Positions 38,968 to 49,008 of a stretch of 64,000 nt of DNA are shown piece after piece. This DNA comes from Winogradskyella psychrotolerans (lineage in GTDB: Bacteria > Bacteroidota > Bacteroidia > Flavobacteriales > Flavobacteriaceae): the NCBI RefSeq assembly GCF_018860565.1, contig NZ_JAHKPS010000007.1:1-64000 (forward strand). Reading direction: 5' to 3'. Position 1 is the stretch's first letter, and each line of letters begins with the position of its first letter. The translations under genes and the position numbers were made by a program. The notes beneath the pieces are model-generated. The model had not been told where the DNA came from, made no database searches, and saw nothing but the letters and a program-made list of their open reading frames with translations.

Positions 38968-39729
38968 TTATAAGATTGAGCTTACAAAATCATCAATAGT
39001 ATCTATTCCGTTTTCAGTTAAATGTTTGATAAAAGCACTACCAATAATAGCACCTTTTCCATATGCTGTAGCTTGTTTAAAGGTTTTATTATTTGAAATG
39101 CCAAAACCTACAATTTGAGGGTTTTTTAATTTCATGTCTGCAATACGTTTAAAATAATTGGTTTGCTCCTCACCGAAACCAGAATTACTTCCTGTTACAC
39201 TTGCAGAACTTACCATATAAATAAAACCGTTAGATACAGAATCGATATAACGAATGCGTTCATCTGATGTTTGTGGTGTAATTAAAAACACGTTTATTAG
39301 ACCATACTTTTCAAAAGTTGATTTGTATTCTGAATGATAGACATCGACAGGTAAATCAGGAATTATGAGTCCGTCAATTCCAACCTCTTGGCATTTTTTG
39401 CAAAAGGCTTCAACACCATACTGTAACATCGGATTAAAGTAACCCATTATAATTAACGGAATAGAAACCGTTTTTCTAATGTCTTTAAGTTGTTCAAATA
39501 ACAATGCGCTAGTCATTCCATTTTTTAAAGCTTCCGTAGAACTGGCTTGTATGGTTGGGCCATCTGCTAATGGATCACTAAATGGTAATCCTATTTCCAA
39601 CATATCTACACCACTTTTTTCGAGATTTTCAATAATAGTAACCGTGTCATTAGTGTTAGGATAACCTGCTGTAAAATAGATTGACAATAGTTTTTTGTCT
39701 TCTTTTAGTTTTTCGTTTATTCTGTTCAA
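38968..39729 (-). CDS. trpA: Tryptophan synthase alpha chain (solitary, TTG start)
   Basis: TrpA cleaves indole-3-glycerol phosphate to indole, which passes to TrpB. The TIM barrel shows the catalytic residues in DMLEIGLPFSDPLADGPTIQ (Glu and Asp), plus LIIPDLPVD and the phosphate loop VGFGISN. The start is TTG at 39729 (NRINEKLKEDKK follows), since an in-frame TAA lies seven codons upstream and no ATG fits. No trpB or other trp gene lies nearby, so TrpA must assemble with TrpB encoded elsewhere. It leads a unit with the small membrane protein and trmL. Confidence 0.95.
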   Translation of the reverse strand: MNRINEKLKEDKKLLSIYFTAGYPNTNDTVTIIENLEKSGVDMLEIGLPFSDPLADGPTIQASSTEALKNGMTSALLFEQLKDIRKTVSIPLIIMGYFNPMLQYGVEAFCKKCQEVGIDGLIIPDLPVDVYHSEYKSTFEKYGLINVFLITPQTSDERIRYIDSVSNGFIYMVSSASVTGSNSGFGEEQTNYFKRIADMKLKNPQIVGFGISNNKTFKQATAYGKGAIIGSAFIKHLTENGIDTIDDFVSSIL

Positions 39730-39917
39730 AATAGATATGTTGTCTTAATTGTATTTTGGAAATTTTACTGTAAAAATATAACTTAAAAACGAAAGTTTAC
39801 TATTATGTAATTAGCTTATTTTTTTCTTTTACAGCACTTGAATGTTCGATATTTGTAATTGATTTTAGTTTTTTAAACTAAAAATAACATTGGCACAATA
39901 ATTGAATTTTTACTTTT

Positions 39918-41513
39918 ATGAAGTATTCTATAAGCTTATTATTAATATTTATTTCAGCAATTTCATTCGCTCAAAAAGAGTTTCATGTTTTTCCTGTAAA
40001 TGGCAGTACAACTGTCGGGACACCAAATGGTAATGGTAGTATTGAGCGCCCATGGGATTTACAAACAGCATTGTCTCAATCTTCAGAAAAGGTTAATGGA
40101 GGTGATGTTATATGGATTCATGAAGGTATATATACAGGTCGTTATAGAAGCGTATTAGAATCTACAAAAACTAATAAAAAGATTATAGTTTCTGCTTTTA
40201 AGAACGATAAGGTTATTCTCAATGGAAATACAGAAGGCAAAGTAAATTATGTTTTACAGGTTAATGGTAGTCATGTGATTTACAAAAATTTTGAAGTCAC
40301 ATATTTAGGAGATTTTTCGCGTTTAGACTCTGATGCAGATTTTAAAGCTGCAGTTGGGATTAATCATCAAAAAGGTGAAGACTGTATGTTTCAAAACTTA
40401 ATTATACACAATATACCAGGTTCAGGAATTGGGTCGTGGAAAGCGACAGGAGGTACAGTAATTGAAAATTGTATGATTTACAACAACGGTTATCAAGGTA
40501 AAAGAGGTCATGGAGTTGGTATCTATATTCAAAATCAAAGTGATAAAATCAGACAGATAAATAATAATATTATTTTTAATAATTACTATAAAGGTATTGA
40601 GGTTTGGTCAGCGACTTCAGGCTCTAAATTAGAGTTTGTGAAGTATGTTAATCTCACTAACAACATCATTTTTAATAATGGTTCTCCTGCAGGAAAGCAT
40701 GTAGATAATGTTATTATAGCATCCAAAGATGCAGAAGGGATTAACGTAGCCAAGCACATTAACGTATTAAATAATGTCCTTTATCATAATGTAGACTTTA
40801 ACGATAGCAAAAATTATGGTTATGGTACATCTTTAGCTTTAGGTTTTAATGCTAATGCACCCGTTGAAGATGTTTCGGTTCAAAATAATATTATTATCGG
40901 AAAAAATAATGCCTTAAATATATTGCATACAAAGTCTCTAGTTTTTAAAAACAACATTATTTACACTGGTTATATTCATTTTAATTCTTCAGTATTATTA
41001 GCTTTAAATAATAATGGGTTACAAATGGATAATAATTCATACTATACAAGATCACTCAAAGGGTTTAGAATTTTGAAGCAGCAAGATTATAATATTAAAG
41101 CTTGGCAAAATGAATTTAAAATTGAATCTAAAAGTGAATTAAAACAACTCAAAGATTTTAAAACAACTCCTGTTATAAAAGTGTATAAACTTAATAATGA
41201 TGGGACAGAATTTAATATTGCTATTTTAAATAAAAATGGAACGGCTGTTCAAGTCAATTTTAATGAATTTGAAATTGAAGAAGGCTCAACTTTCAAAATA
41301 TATGATATAGAAAACAGAACTGTTGTTATTACATCTGGTGAAATCTCAAAAAATTTAAAAATAGAATTCCCATTGGCATTAACAAGATTTGAAAAACCAT
41401 TACACAACAATACAGCTACAAAATCTGCTAATAATTTTGGAGTCTTTAGAATTGAATTTGAGCAACCAAAAAAAGAAAGTTTATTTAAACGTTTATTCGG
41501 ATGGTTGTTTTAA
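39918..41513 (+). CDS. Secreted right-handed beta-helix protein
   Basis: A signal peptide (about residues 1-18, ISFAQ) is followed by a parallel beta-helix domain at about 20-370. Its Asn-ladder repeats include NNIIFNNYYKGIEVWSA, NNIIFNNGSPAG, NNVLYHNVDFND and NNIIIGKNNALN. The last about 130 residues form a beta-sandwich-like region, with a basic/aromatic end (LFKRLFGWLF). Beta-helices of this type bind or cleave polysaccharides, but no lyase residues can be assigned. There is no T9SS sorting domain. A TTG-N18-TACTTTTA pattern abuts the ATG. Confidence 0.83.
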   Translation: MKYSISLLLIFISAISFAQKEFHVFPVNGSTTVGTPNGNGSIERPWDLQTALSQSSEKVNGGDVIWIHEGIYTGRYRSVLESTKTNKKIIVSAFKNDKVILNGNTEGKVNYVLQVNGSHVIYKNFEVTYLGDFSRLDSDADFKAAVGINHQKGEDCMFQNLIIHNIPGSGIGSWKATGGTVIENCMIYNNGYQGKRGHGVGIYIQNQSDKIRQINNNIIFNNYYKGIEVWSATSGSKLEFVKYVNLTNNIIFNNGSPAGKHVDNVIIASKDAEGINVAKHINVLNNVLYHNVDFNDSKNYGYGTSLALGFNANAPVEDVSVQNNIIIGKNNALNILHTKSLVFKNNIIYTGYIHFNSSVLLALNNNGLQMDNNSYYTRSLKGFRILKQQDYNIKAWQNEFKIESKSELKQLKDFKTTPVIKVYKLNNDGTEFNIAILNKNGTAVQVNFNEFEIEEGSTFKIYDIENRTVVITSGEISKNLKIEFPLALTRFEKPLHNNTATKSANNFGVFRIEFEQPKKESLFKRLFGWLF

Positions 41514-41588
41514 GAACTAAAAACTATTTTTTAATAACTCCGTTTATAATTATAAACAAATTCTATCGTTATAGATTTGGTATTGAAT

Positions 41589-41596
41589 TATATTTG
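41589..41596 (+). promoter_or_regulatory. -7 box (TATATTTG) upstream of the TPR/barrel operon
   Basis: TATATTTG matches TAnnTTTG and ends 36 bp before the ATG at 41633. A second match, TAGATTTG, is at 41572-41579. Neither has a clear -33 TTG at normal spacing. Confidence 0.4.
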
Positions 41597-41632
41597 AACC
41601 GAAATTAAATCATCAATTAAACACATAACTAA

Positions 41633-44600
41633 ATGATGTTATTCAAAAAACAGTTAATCATCGTTTTTCTAGTTTTTTCTTCAGTAGTAATGGCACAAAA
41701 ATCTGCCATTTATACCAGCGATTTACAAGACTATCAAAAGGCTTTGGCTTTATATAATAATAAGCAATATAAGGCTGCTCAGTCTTTGTTTGACGATGTT
41801 AAAGATGAAACAAACGACGTTACCATACAATCCGATTGTGCGTATTATATCGCTAATTGTGCTGTGCGTTTAAATCAGAAAAATGCAGACGATTTAATTA
41901 CAGCGTTTGTTGAAGAGTATCCAACAAGTACCAAAAGAAATACGGCTTTTTTAGATGTTGCCGACTATTATTTTGATAATGGGAAATATGCTTATTCTCG
42001 TAAATGGTATGAGAAAGTAGATGAAAGAAGTATTGCGCGATCAGAAAAAGAACGTTACAATTTTAATTACGGCTATTCTTTGTATTCTACTAAAGATGAA
42101 AAGCAAGCAACCAAATATTTAAATAGAGTTGTAAATTCTGAAGAATACGGTTCGCAAGCTAAATATTATATTGGTTTCTTGGCGTATCAAGGAGATGATT
42201 ACGATACGGCAAATGAGTATTTTGACCAAGTTAGTGATAACGAAAAGTACAAAGAAAAGTTATCGTATTATCAAGCCGATTTAAATTTTAAACTAGGAAA
42301 GTTTGAAAAGGCAATAGAACTTGCCCAAGAACAATTACCAAAGAGTAATGCAGCAGAAAAATCTGAATTATCAAAAATCATTGGCGAGAGTTATTTTAAT
42401 CTTGAAAAATATGCTGAAGCCATACCATACTTAAAAGCATACAAAGGCAAAAACAGAAAGTGGAACAATACAGATTATTACCAATTAGGTTATGCGTATT
42501 ACAAACAAAACGATTACAACAGTGCCATTTCAGAATTCAATAAAATTATTGGAGGAGATAATTCTGTAGCACAAAATGCGTATTACCATTTAGGAGAAAG
42601 TTGTATTAATTTAGATAAAAAACAAGAAGCTTTAAACGCTTTTAGAAATGCGTCACAAATGGATTTTGATTTAAAAATTCAGGAAGATGCTTGGTTAAAT
42701 TACGCAAAAATTAGTTACGAAATAGGAAACCCATACCAATCCGTACCACAAGTATTAACAGGGTATTTAAAGCAATATCCTAATTCAGGTTTTAAAAATG
42801 AAGTTGAAACTTTATTAATTGATTCATATATCACCTCTAAAAACTACAAGGAAGCTCTAGAATTGTTAAAGGGTAAAAATAGTTTTGAGCATAAAGCCGC
42901 TTACCAAAAAGTAGCTTTTTTTAGAGCCGTAGAATTGTATAACGAAAACAAATACAACGACGCTTTAAACTTATTTAAGAGTTCTTTAAAAGAACCAAGA
43001 GATCCTGTTTTTGTAGCAAAAGCAACATTTTGGAAAGCAGAAACAGAATATAATCTAACCAATTATAACGATGCTTTAATTGACTTCAAACAATTTAATG
43101 GGTTTAGCGAGTCTTCAAATTTACCAGAAAACGAAAATCTTAATTACAATTTAGCATACACATATTTTAAGCTTAAAGATTATAATAATGCATCTAACTA
43201 TTTTGAGAAATTTATAGCTCAACCAAAAAATGACAACTTACGTCAAAACGATGCCTATTTAAGATTAGCAGATGGCTATTTTGTTTCTAGTAACTACAAA
43301 GATGCTATTGATGCTTACAATAAAGCGATTCAAATAAATGAGATTGAAACGGATTATGCAGCCTTTCAAAAAGCAATGAGCCAAGGATATTTAGGTAAAG
43401 GTTCAGCTAAAATTTCAGAGTTAAAATCGTTTATAGACGATTATCCAAAATCAGCTTTACGTGACGATGCCATGTATGAGTTGGCAAATTCTTATGTAAA
43501 ATCCAACGAGTCGGATAAAGCGATGCAAATGTATGACCGTTTAAATTCAGAATACAAAACAAGTGCGTTTACATCAAAAGCCTTATTACGTCAAGGTTTG
43601 GTGTATTATAACGGAAATGATAACAATCGTGCATTAACGAAATTTAAAAAAGTAGCAACAGATTTTCCTGGCTCAGGAGAAGCGGTTCAAGCGGTTTCTA
43701 CAGTACGATTAATTTATATCGATTTAGGTCGTGTAGATGAGTACGCAAATTGGGTAAGAACTTTAGATTATGTTCAGGTTACTGATGTGGATTTAGATAA
43801 TGCTACTTATTTAGCAGCAGAGAAACCATATCTAGATAACGAAACCGATAAAGCTATTCGTCAGTTTAATAAATACTTGAACGAGTTTCCAAAGGGACTT
43901 CACAATCAAAAAGCACATTTCTATTTAGCACAATTGTATTATAAAAAAGAGTTGTTTGATAATGCACAACCACATTATAAAGCTGTTGTAGACGCCTCAA
44001 AATCGGAATACACAGAACAAGCAACGGTTAAGCTTTGTGAGATTTATTTGAGCAAATCTAATTGGGAACAAGCTATTCTTGAGTTAAAAGATTTAGAGCT
44101 AGAAGCAGACTATCCTCAGAATGTGGTTTACGCGCAATCTAACTTAATGAATGCCTATTATCAAACTGAAGATTACGTTAAAGCAGAAAGCTATGCTGAA
44201 AAAGTTTTAAGCAATTTAAAACTAGACAACAAAGTTAAGAGTGATGCCAAATTAATTATTGCACGTTCAGCCATTAAAACAGGAAACGAAGCTAAAGCAA
44301 AAACAGCTTATGCCGAAGTTGAAAAATTAGCAACCGGAAGCGTCGCTGCAGAAGCCTTATTCTATAATGGGTATTTTAAAAATAAAGAAGGTCAGTACGA
44401 AGCCTCAAACACTGTTATTCAACAATTGGCAAAGGATTACGGTAGTTATAAATTGTATAGCGCCAAAGGCTTGGTGGTTATGGCAAAGAACTTTTACGCT
44501 TTAGGAGATGCATTTCAGGCTACTTATATTTTAGAAAGTGTAATTAGTAATTTTCCGGATTTTACAGATGTAGTTACTGAAGCACAAGCAGAATTGAATA

Positions 44601-44656
44601 AAATAAAAGCAGAGGAAGCGAAGACGAATTCATCCGTTGAAACTGATGACAACTAA
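41633..44656 (+). CDS. Large periplasmic TPR protein (1007 residues)
   Basis: A signal peptide (ending SSVVMAQ, about residue 21) is followed by an almost unbroken array of TPR and TPR-like helical pairs from about residue 30 to 990; examples are ALALYNNKQYKAAQSLFDDV, YQLGYAYYKQNDYNSAISEF and AYLRLADGYFVSSNYKDAID. The short tail is acidic. There is no enzyme domain, so it is a scaffold, probably periplasmic or outer-membrane-associated. It is followed after 33 bp by a barrel gene in the same direction, and the pair probably works together. Confidence 0.87.
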   Translation: MMLFKKQLIIVFLVFSSVVMAQKSAIYTSDLQDYQKALALYNNKQYKAAQSLFDDVKDETNDVTIQSDCAYYIANCAVRLNQKNADDLITAFVEEYPTSTKRNTAFLDVADYYFDNGKYAYSRKWYEKVDERSIARSEKERYNFNYGYSLYSTKDEKQATKYLNRVVNSEEYGSQAKYYIGFLAYQGDDYDTANEYFDQVSDNEKYKEKLSYYQADLNFKLGKFEKAIELAQEQLPKSNAAEKSELSKIIGESYFNLEKYAEAIPYLKAYKGKNRKWNNTDYYQLGYAYYKQNDYNSAISEFNKIIGGDNSVAQNAYYHLGESCINLDKKQEALNAFRNASQMDFDLKIQEDAWLNYAKISYEIGNPYQSVPQVLTGYLKQYPNSGFKNEVETLLIDSYITSKNYKEALELLKGKNSFEHKAAYQKVAFFRAVELYNENKYNDALNLFKSSLKEPRDPVFVAKATFWKAETEYNLTNYNDALIDFKQFNGFSESSNLPENENLNYNLAYTYFKLKDYNNASNYFEKFIAQPKNDNLRQNDAYLRLADGYFVSSNYKDAIDAYNKAIQINEIETDYAAFQKAMSQGYLGKGSAKISELKSFIDDYPKSALRDDAMYELANSYVKSNESDKAMQMYDRLNSEYKTSAFTSKALLRQGLVYYNGNDNNRALTKFKKVATDFPGSGEAVQAVSTVRLIYIDLGRVDEYANWVRTLDYVQVTDVDLDNATYLAAEKPYLDNETDKAIRQFNKYLNEFPKGLHNQKAHFYLAQLYYKKELFDNAQPHYKAVVDASKSEYTEQATVKLCEIYLSKSNWEQAILELKDLELEADYPQNVVYAQSNLMNAYYQTEDYVKAESYAEKVLSNLKLDNKVKSDAKLIIARSAIKTGNEAKAKTAYAEVEKLATGSVAAEALFYNGYFKNKEGQYEASNTVIQQLAKDYGSYKLYSAKGLVVMAKNFYALGDAFQATYILESVISNFPDFTDVVTEAQAELNKIKAEEAKTNSSVETDDN

Positions 44657-44689
44657 AATAATTAGATACATCAAATCAAAACACATAAA

Positions 44690-46426
44690 ATGAAAATCAA
44701 GTTTTTAATTTTTATAATAACCATAGCAAGCAGTTGGACATTTGTTGTTGCTCAAGAACGCACAAAAGATACTATTGGTGACCAAACGGTTAACGTTATA
44801 AAACCATATACTCCTACAATATCAGATGCCTTTAAAATTAAAGATAATCCAAAATTAGGAGACTCAAATACAGTTAAGAAAAAAGAAATAAAATACAACA
44901 TTTTTTCTATTCCTGTAGCTTCAACGTTTACACCTGCAAAAGGAAAGGCAGCAACAGTTGATAGAGCAAAAGCAGTAAAATTATACGATAATTACGCATC
45001 ACTAGGCGTAGGAACATACACAACCATTTTGGGAGAAGTGTATTTGAATCATGAGCTGAGTAAAGACGAAAATGTTGGTGGTTATTTTAGTCATCATTCC
45101 TCACAAGGAGGTATTGATAAATTGTTATTAGATGATAATTTTTCAAAGACTAAATTGAATGCACATTATTCTAAAAATTTAAGAGACTTTACTTGGAAAG
45201 TAGATGGAGGTATCGATTTACAAACGTATAATTGGTATGGTTTGCCACAACAATATTATGGACAAACGACAGCAGATACTATAAATCCAAAGCATAGTTT
45301 TCATAGCTTTAATGTTGGCGGTAAAATTAATTTTGATGATGCCATTGTTAAAGATGCAAGTGTTCGCTTTAGACGCTTTGGTGATGATCAAGATTCAGGA
45401 GAAAATCGTTTTATGGCAGAAACCAGTTTTGATGTACCTGTACGAGATGCTTATATAGATACTGAGGTGTTTGTAGATTATTTAGGAGGAAGTTTTGATA
45501 CTGATTATACCAGATCTGGCGAAATTAATTACGGTAATTTTATGTTTGGTGTTTTACCGTCTTACCAATTAAATAGAGATGACTTAACAATAAACTTAGG
45601 TCTAAGGTTAACGTATTATAATGACACCGAGTTAAGCGAGAGTGAATTCTTTATCCACCCAAATATAGAAGCGTCTTACCGTTTAGTAGATGAACTTTTA
45701 ATCGCTTATGGAGGTTTAACAGGTGGATTAGTTCAGAACTCATATTACGATTTTGCTAATGTAAATCCTTTTGTGTCTCCAACACTTTTTATTGCACCAA
45801 CAGATCAACAGTTTAGAGCTTTTGTAGGTGTCAAGGGGAAGTTAACTAATAATATTAGTTATAATGTGAGCGGAAACTATACGTCAGAACAAGAAAAGGC
45901 CCTATTTAAAGCTAACGAAGCATTAACATTTCTGCCAGAAGATTACCAATACGGAAACTCGTTTGGTATGGTTTACGATGACGTGACAACGTTTTCTATT
46001 GCAGGTGAATTAAATGTAGATTTTAATAGAAATTTTACTTTAGGAGTTAAAGGAGAATATTTTGCCTACAATACAGACGACCAAGCACACGCATGGAACT
46101 TACCAGATATAGAAGCGTCAGTATTTATGGACTATCAGATTTCAGAACAGTGGTTTGCAGGAGCAAGTGCTTATTTTGTAGGCGAACGTAAAGATCAAGA
46201 TATTTTTACCGATGAAATTTCAGATCCTATAGCTACCACAATAAAAACAGTAACTTTAGATAGTTATTTTGATTTAAATGCCCATGTTGGTTACAAAATA
46301 AACGAACAATTATCTGTTTTTGCTAAAGCAAACAATATTGCAAATCAAAATTACGAACGCTGGTTAAACATTCCAATCCAAGGCATTCAGTTTTTGGCTG
46401 GCGCAACATATCAATTCGACTTTTAA
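44690..46426 (+). CDS. Outer-membrane barrel without plug, partner of the TPR protein
   Basis: A signal peptide (about residues 1-22, FVVAQ) precedes a conserved-looking periplasmic peptide (VIKPYTPTISDAFKIKDNP). A beta barrel of alternating aromatic/polar strands then runs to the C-terminal Phe (FLAGATYQFDF). The protein resembles TonB-dependent receptor barrels but is short at 578 residues and lacks a recognisable plug domain. Its function is unknown. It is cotranscribed with the TPR gene and ended by a strong terminator. Confidence 0.82.
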   Translation: MKIKFLIFIITIASSWTFVVAQERTKDTIGDQTVNVIKPYTPTISDAFKIKDNPKLGDSNTVKKKEIKYNIFSIPVASTFTPAKGKAATVDRAKAVKLYDNYASLGVGTYTTILGEVYLNHELSKDENVGGYFSHHSSQGGIDKLLLDDNFSKTKLNAHYSKNLRDFTWKVDGGIDLQTYNWYGLPQQYYGQTTADTINPKHSFHSFNVGGKINFDDAIVKDASVRFRRFGDDQDSGENRFMAETSFDVPVRDAYIDTEVFVDYLGGSFDTDYTRSGEINYGNFMFGVLPSYQLNRDDLTINLGLRLTYYNDTELSESEFFIHPNIEASYRLVDELLIAYGGLTGGLVQNSYYDFANVNPFVSPTLFIAPTDQQFRAFVGVKGKLTNNISYNVSGNYTSEQEKALFKANEALTFLPEDYQYGNSFGMVYDDVTTFSIAGELNVDFNRNFTLGVKGEYFAYNTDDQAHAWNLPDIEASVFMDYQISEQWFAGASAYFVGERKDQDIFTDEISDPIATTIKTVTLDSYFDLNAHVGYKINEQLSVFAKANNIANQNYERWLNIPIQGIQFLAGATYQFDF

Positions 46427-46465
46427 AATTCTTACATAAGTACGAGTTTTAAGAGGTTATATAAT

Positions 46466-46496
46466 AAAGCGTTCCAATTTGGAACGCTTTTCTTAT
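46466..46496 (+). terminator. Intrinsic terminator after the barrel gene
   Basis: AAAGCGTTCC pairs with GGAACGCTTT around an AATTT loop, followed by a T-rich tract. It lies 40 bp after the barrel stop codon and just before the amidohydrolase gene. Confidence 0.87.
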
Positions 46497-46523
46497 TTTT
46501 ACAATGCTTATAAACCAATTAAT

Positions 46524-48140
46524 ATGAAGAAATTATTACCTATTCTAACGTTGCTTACAATCTTTGCTTGTCAAAAAGACAAACAACAAGCAGACTTAAT
46601 CGTTACAAATGCGAATATTTATACCGTAGATGAAAACTTCAATAAAGCAGAATCGTTTGCTGTAAAAGACGGAAAAATTATTGCTGTTGGTTCAACTTCA
46701 GAAATTGATAATAAATACAAAGCTGTTGACACTATTAATGCAAATGGAAAAACTATTGTTCCTGGTTTTATTGATGCTCATTGTCACTTTTTAGGCTTGG
46801 GTTTTAATAAACAAACGGTAAATTTAGTTGGTACAACGAGTTTTGAAGAGCTAATGAAACGTGTGTTGGATTTTCAAAATGAAAATAATAAGAAATTCAT
46901 TTTAGGTAGAGGTTGGGACCAGAATGATTGGGAAGATCAACAATTTCCAAACAAAAAACTTTTAGATAAATTATATCCTAATACACCAATTGCTCTATCT
47001 CGTATTGATGGACATGCCATATTAGCCAATCAAGCCGCTTTAGATTTAGGGAATGTGACAAAGAATAGCAAGATTGAAGGAGGAGAAGTTGTTATTGAAA
47101 ACGGAGAGCTTACAGGAATCTTAATCGATAATGCTATAGGTTTAGTAATGAGCCATTGGCCTAGTCCAACCAAAATGGAAAAAACAAAAGCATTGTTGGA
47201 CGCTCAAAAAGTATGCTTTGATTTAGGTCTAACAACGGTTGATGATGCAGGATTAAATAAAGATGAAATAGAATTAATAGAAAGCCTTCAAAATTCAGGA
47301 GAGTTAAAAATGCGTATTTATGCTATGGTTTCTCATTCTGAAGAAAATTTAGATTACTTCTTAAATAAAGGTATTACAAAAACTGACCAACTTAATGTAC
47401 GTTCGTTTAAGTTTTATGCCGATGGAGCTTTAGGATCTAGAGGAGCAATGTTAAAAGCACCATATTCAGATAAACCTAAGCATTCAGGTTTAATGGTAAC
47501 AGATCTAGAAACCTTAAAAACAGCTGCAGAACGTATAGCAAACTCAGAGTTTCAAATGAATACTCATGCCATTGGTGATTCTGCTAATAGAGCTGTTTTA
47601 GAAACGTACAATAAAGTTCTTAAAGGAAAGAACGATAGACGTTGGAGAGTAGAACATGCACAAATTGTGTCTCCAGAAGATTTCGATTTTTATAAAAATA
47701 TTATGCCGTCTATTCAACCAACACATGCAACAAGCGATATGTATTGGGCAGAAGATAGAATAGGATCAGAACGTATAAAAGGAGCTTATGCATACAAACA
47801 ATTATTAAACGCGTATGGAAAAGTTGCATTAGGAACCGATTTCCCTGTAGAGCGTGTTAGTCCGTTTTTAACATTTTATGCTGCCGTTGCCAGACAAGAT
47901 TTAGAACAATACCCTGAAGGTGGTTTTCAAATGGAAAATGCTTTAAGTAGGGAAGACGCATTAAAAGGAATGACTATTTGGGCTGCTTATTCTAATTTTG
48001 AAGATCATGAAAAAGGAAGTATTGAAGTTGGCAAATTTGCTGATTTTATTATTCTAGACAACGATATTATGACGGTAGATGCTAATGAAATTCCTAATAT
48101 TAAAGTATTAAAAACTGTGGTTGGCGGAGAAGTGCAGTAA
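46524..48140 (+). CDS. Amidohydrolase-family lipoprotein (YtcJ type)
   Basis: I start at the ATG at 46524; the 15-codon extension upstream overlaps the terminator. A lipoprotein signal (LTLLTIFACQKDK, Cys about residue 16) is followed by an amidohydrolase_3 domain. It has the metal motif IDAHCHFLGLG, FYADGALGSRGA, the His ligands NTHAIGD and VEHAQ, and the Asp in LGTDFPVE. The product should hydrolyse amide or ester bonds in the envelope; the substrate is unknown. Confidence 0.9.
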   Translation: MKKLLPILTLLTIFACQKDKQQADLIVTNANIYTVDENFNKAESFAVKDGKIIAVGSTSEIDNKYKAVDTINANGKTIVPGFIDAHCHFLGLGFNKQTVNLVGTTSFEELMKRVLDFQNENNKKFILGRGWDQNDWEDQQFPNKKLLDKLYPNTPIALSRIDGHAILANQAALDLGNVTKNSKIEGGEVVIENGELTGILIDNAIGLVMSHWPSPTKMEKTKALLDAQKVCFDLGLTTVDDAGLNKDEIELIESLQNSGELKMRIYAMVSHSEENLDYFLNKGITKTDQLNVRSFKFYADGALGSRGAMLKAPYSDKPKHSGLMVTDLETLKTAAERIANSEFQMNTHAIGDSANRAVLETYNKVLKGKNDRRWRVEHAQIVSPEDFDFYKNIMPSIQPTHATSDMYWAEDRIGSERIKGAYAYKQLLNAYGKVALGTDFPVERVSPFLTFYAAVARQDLEQYPEGGFQMENALSREDALKGMTIWAAYSNFEDHEKGSIEVGKFADFIILDNDIMTVDANEIPNIKVLKTVVGGEVQ

Positions 48141-48238
48141 ATTAATGGTCTACCACGCAAAAGCTTTAACACTAAAAAAAAGTATAACTCTAATTGTTTT
48201 TTTATAAATTTTGTCAGTGTTTCTGTGTGATAAGTAAC

Positions 48239-48937
48239 TTAAAATATACGAGCCAAATAATCAAAATGCTCGCCATCCTTTACCTTCTCACATTTTAGAC
48301 CAACCGTTATACAGGCTGTTTTTAAGGTTTCAAAATCAAGATATAACCATTTCATTGGTGTTTCTTTTTCTCCTTTGTAAGACAGAAAATAATCCAATTC
48401 TCCAAGATAGCCTTGGTTAAGGTCTAACCATAGACCTCCATCTTCATCTTTGTACATGTATGAAATGTCAGAAGAATCAATTAGAATTTGTCCATTGGGA
48501 TTTAAAAGCGACTTTAAATGTTTCAAATACCTAGAAACATGCGTTAACTCTTGGAAAATTCCTGTACCATTCATTAATAACAAGATGGTGTCAAAAGTTT
48601 GAGTTTCTTGTAAAAGTGGTTTTAATTCAGCATTTAAAACACCGCGCTTTTTTGCTACTTTAATGGCACCTTCAGAGCTGTCAATGGCTTTTACATGAAA
48701 GCCTTTTTCTTGTAACCACAACGAATGACTGCCAGAGCCACAGCCAACATCTAAAATATTACCTTTACTAAGTTGAAGTGCTTTTTGTTCCAATGTTGGC
48801 ATTTCAGAATAATCTCTAAATAAATAGGGAAGTGGTAAAGGGTCTGCATCCGAAATATGAGTAGAAGTGATAATGTCTTCAGAATAATTTCCATTCTGGT
48901 AATCTAATAATGCTTTTCCGAAGAGATCTTTAGTCAT
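48239..48937 (-). CDS. Class I SAM-dependent methyltransferase
   Basis: The 232-residue protein has the SAM-binding motif I LDVGCGSGSHSLWL (about residues 60-73), the acidic motif II VKAIDSSEGAI and motif IV-like ILLLMNGTGIF. There is no signal peptide. The substrate cannot be told from the sequence. It stands alone on the minus strand, convergent with the amidohydrolase gene and divergent from the YkgJ gene. Confidence 0.92.
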   Translation of the reverse strand: MTKDLFGKALLDYQNGNYSEDIITSTHISDADPLPLPYLFRDYSEMPTLEQKALQLSKGNILDVGCGSGSHSLWLQEKGFHVKAIDSSEGAIKVAKKRGVLNAELKPLLQETQTFDTILLLMNGTGIFQELTHVSRYLKHLKSLLNPNGQILIDSSDISYMYKDEDGGLWLDLNQGYLGELDYFLSYKGEKETPMKWLYLDFETLKTACITVGLKCEKVKDGEHFDYLARIF

Positions 48938-49008
48938 ATTTTTTTGTGGGTTCGAGTGATTTTTATTTTTATAGAAAATGTAAAGATAACTTTAGTTAAA
49001 TTTGTTTT

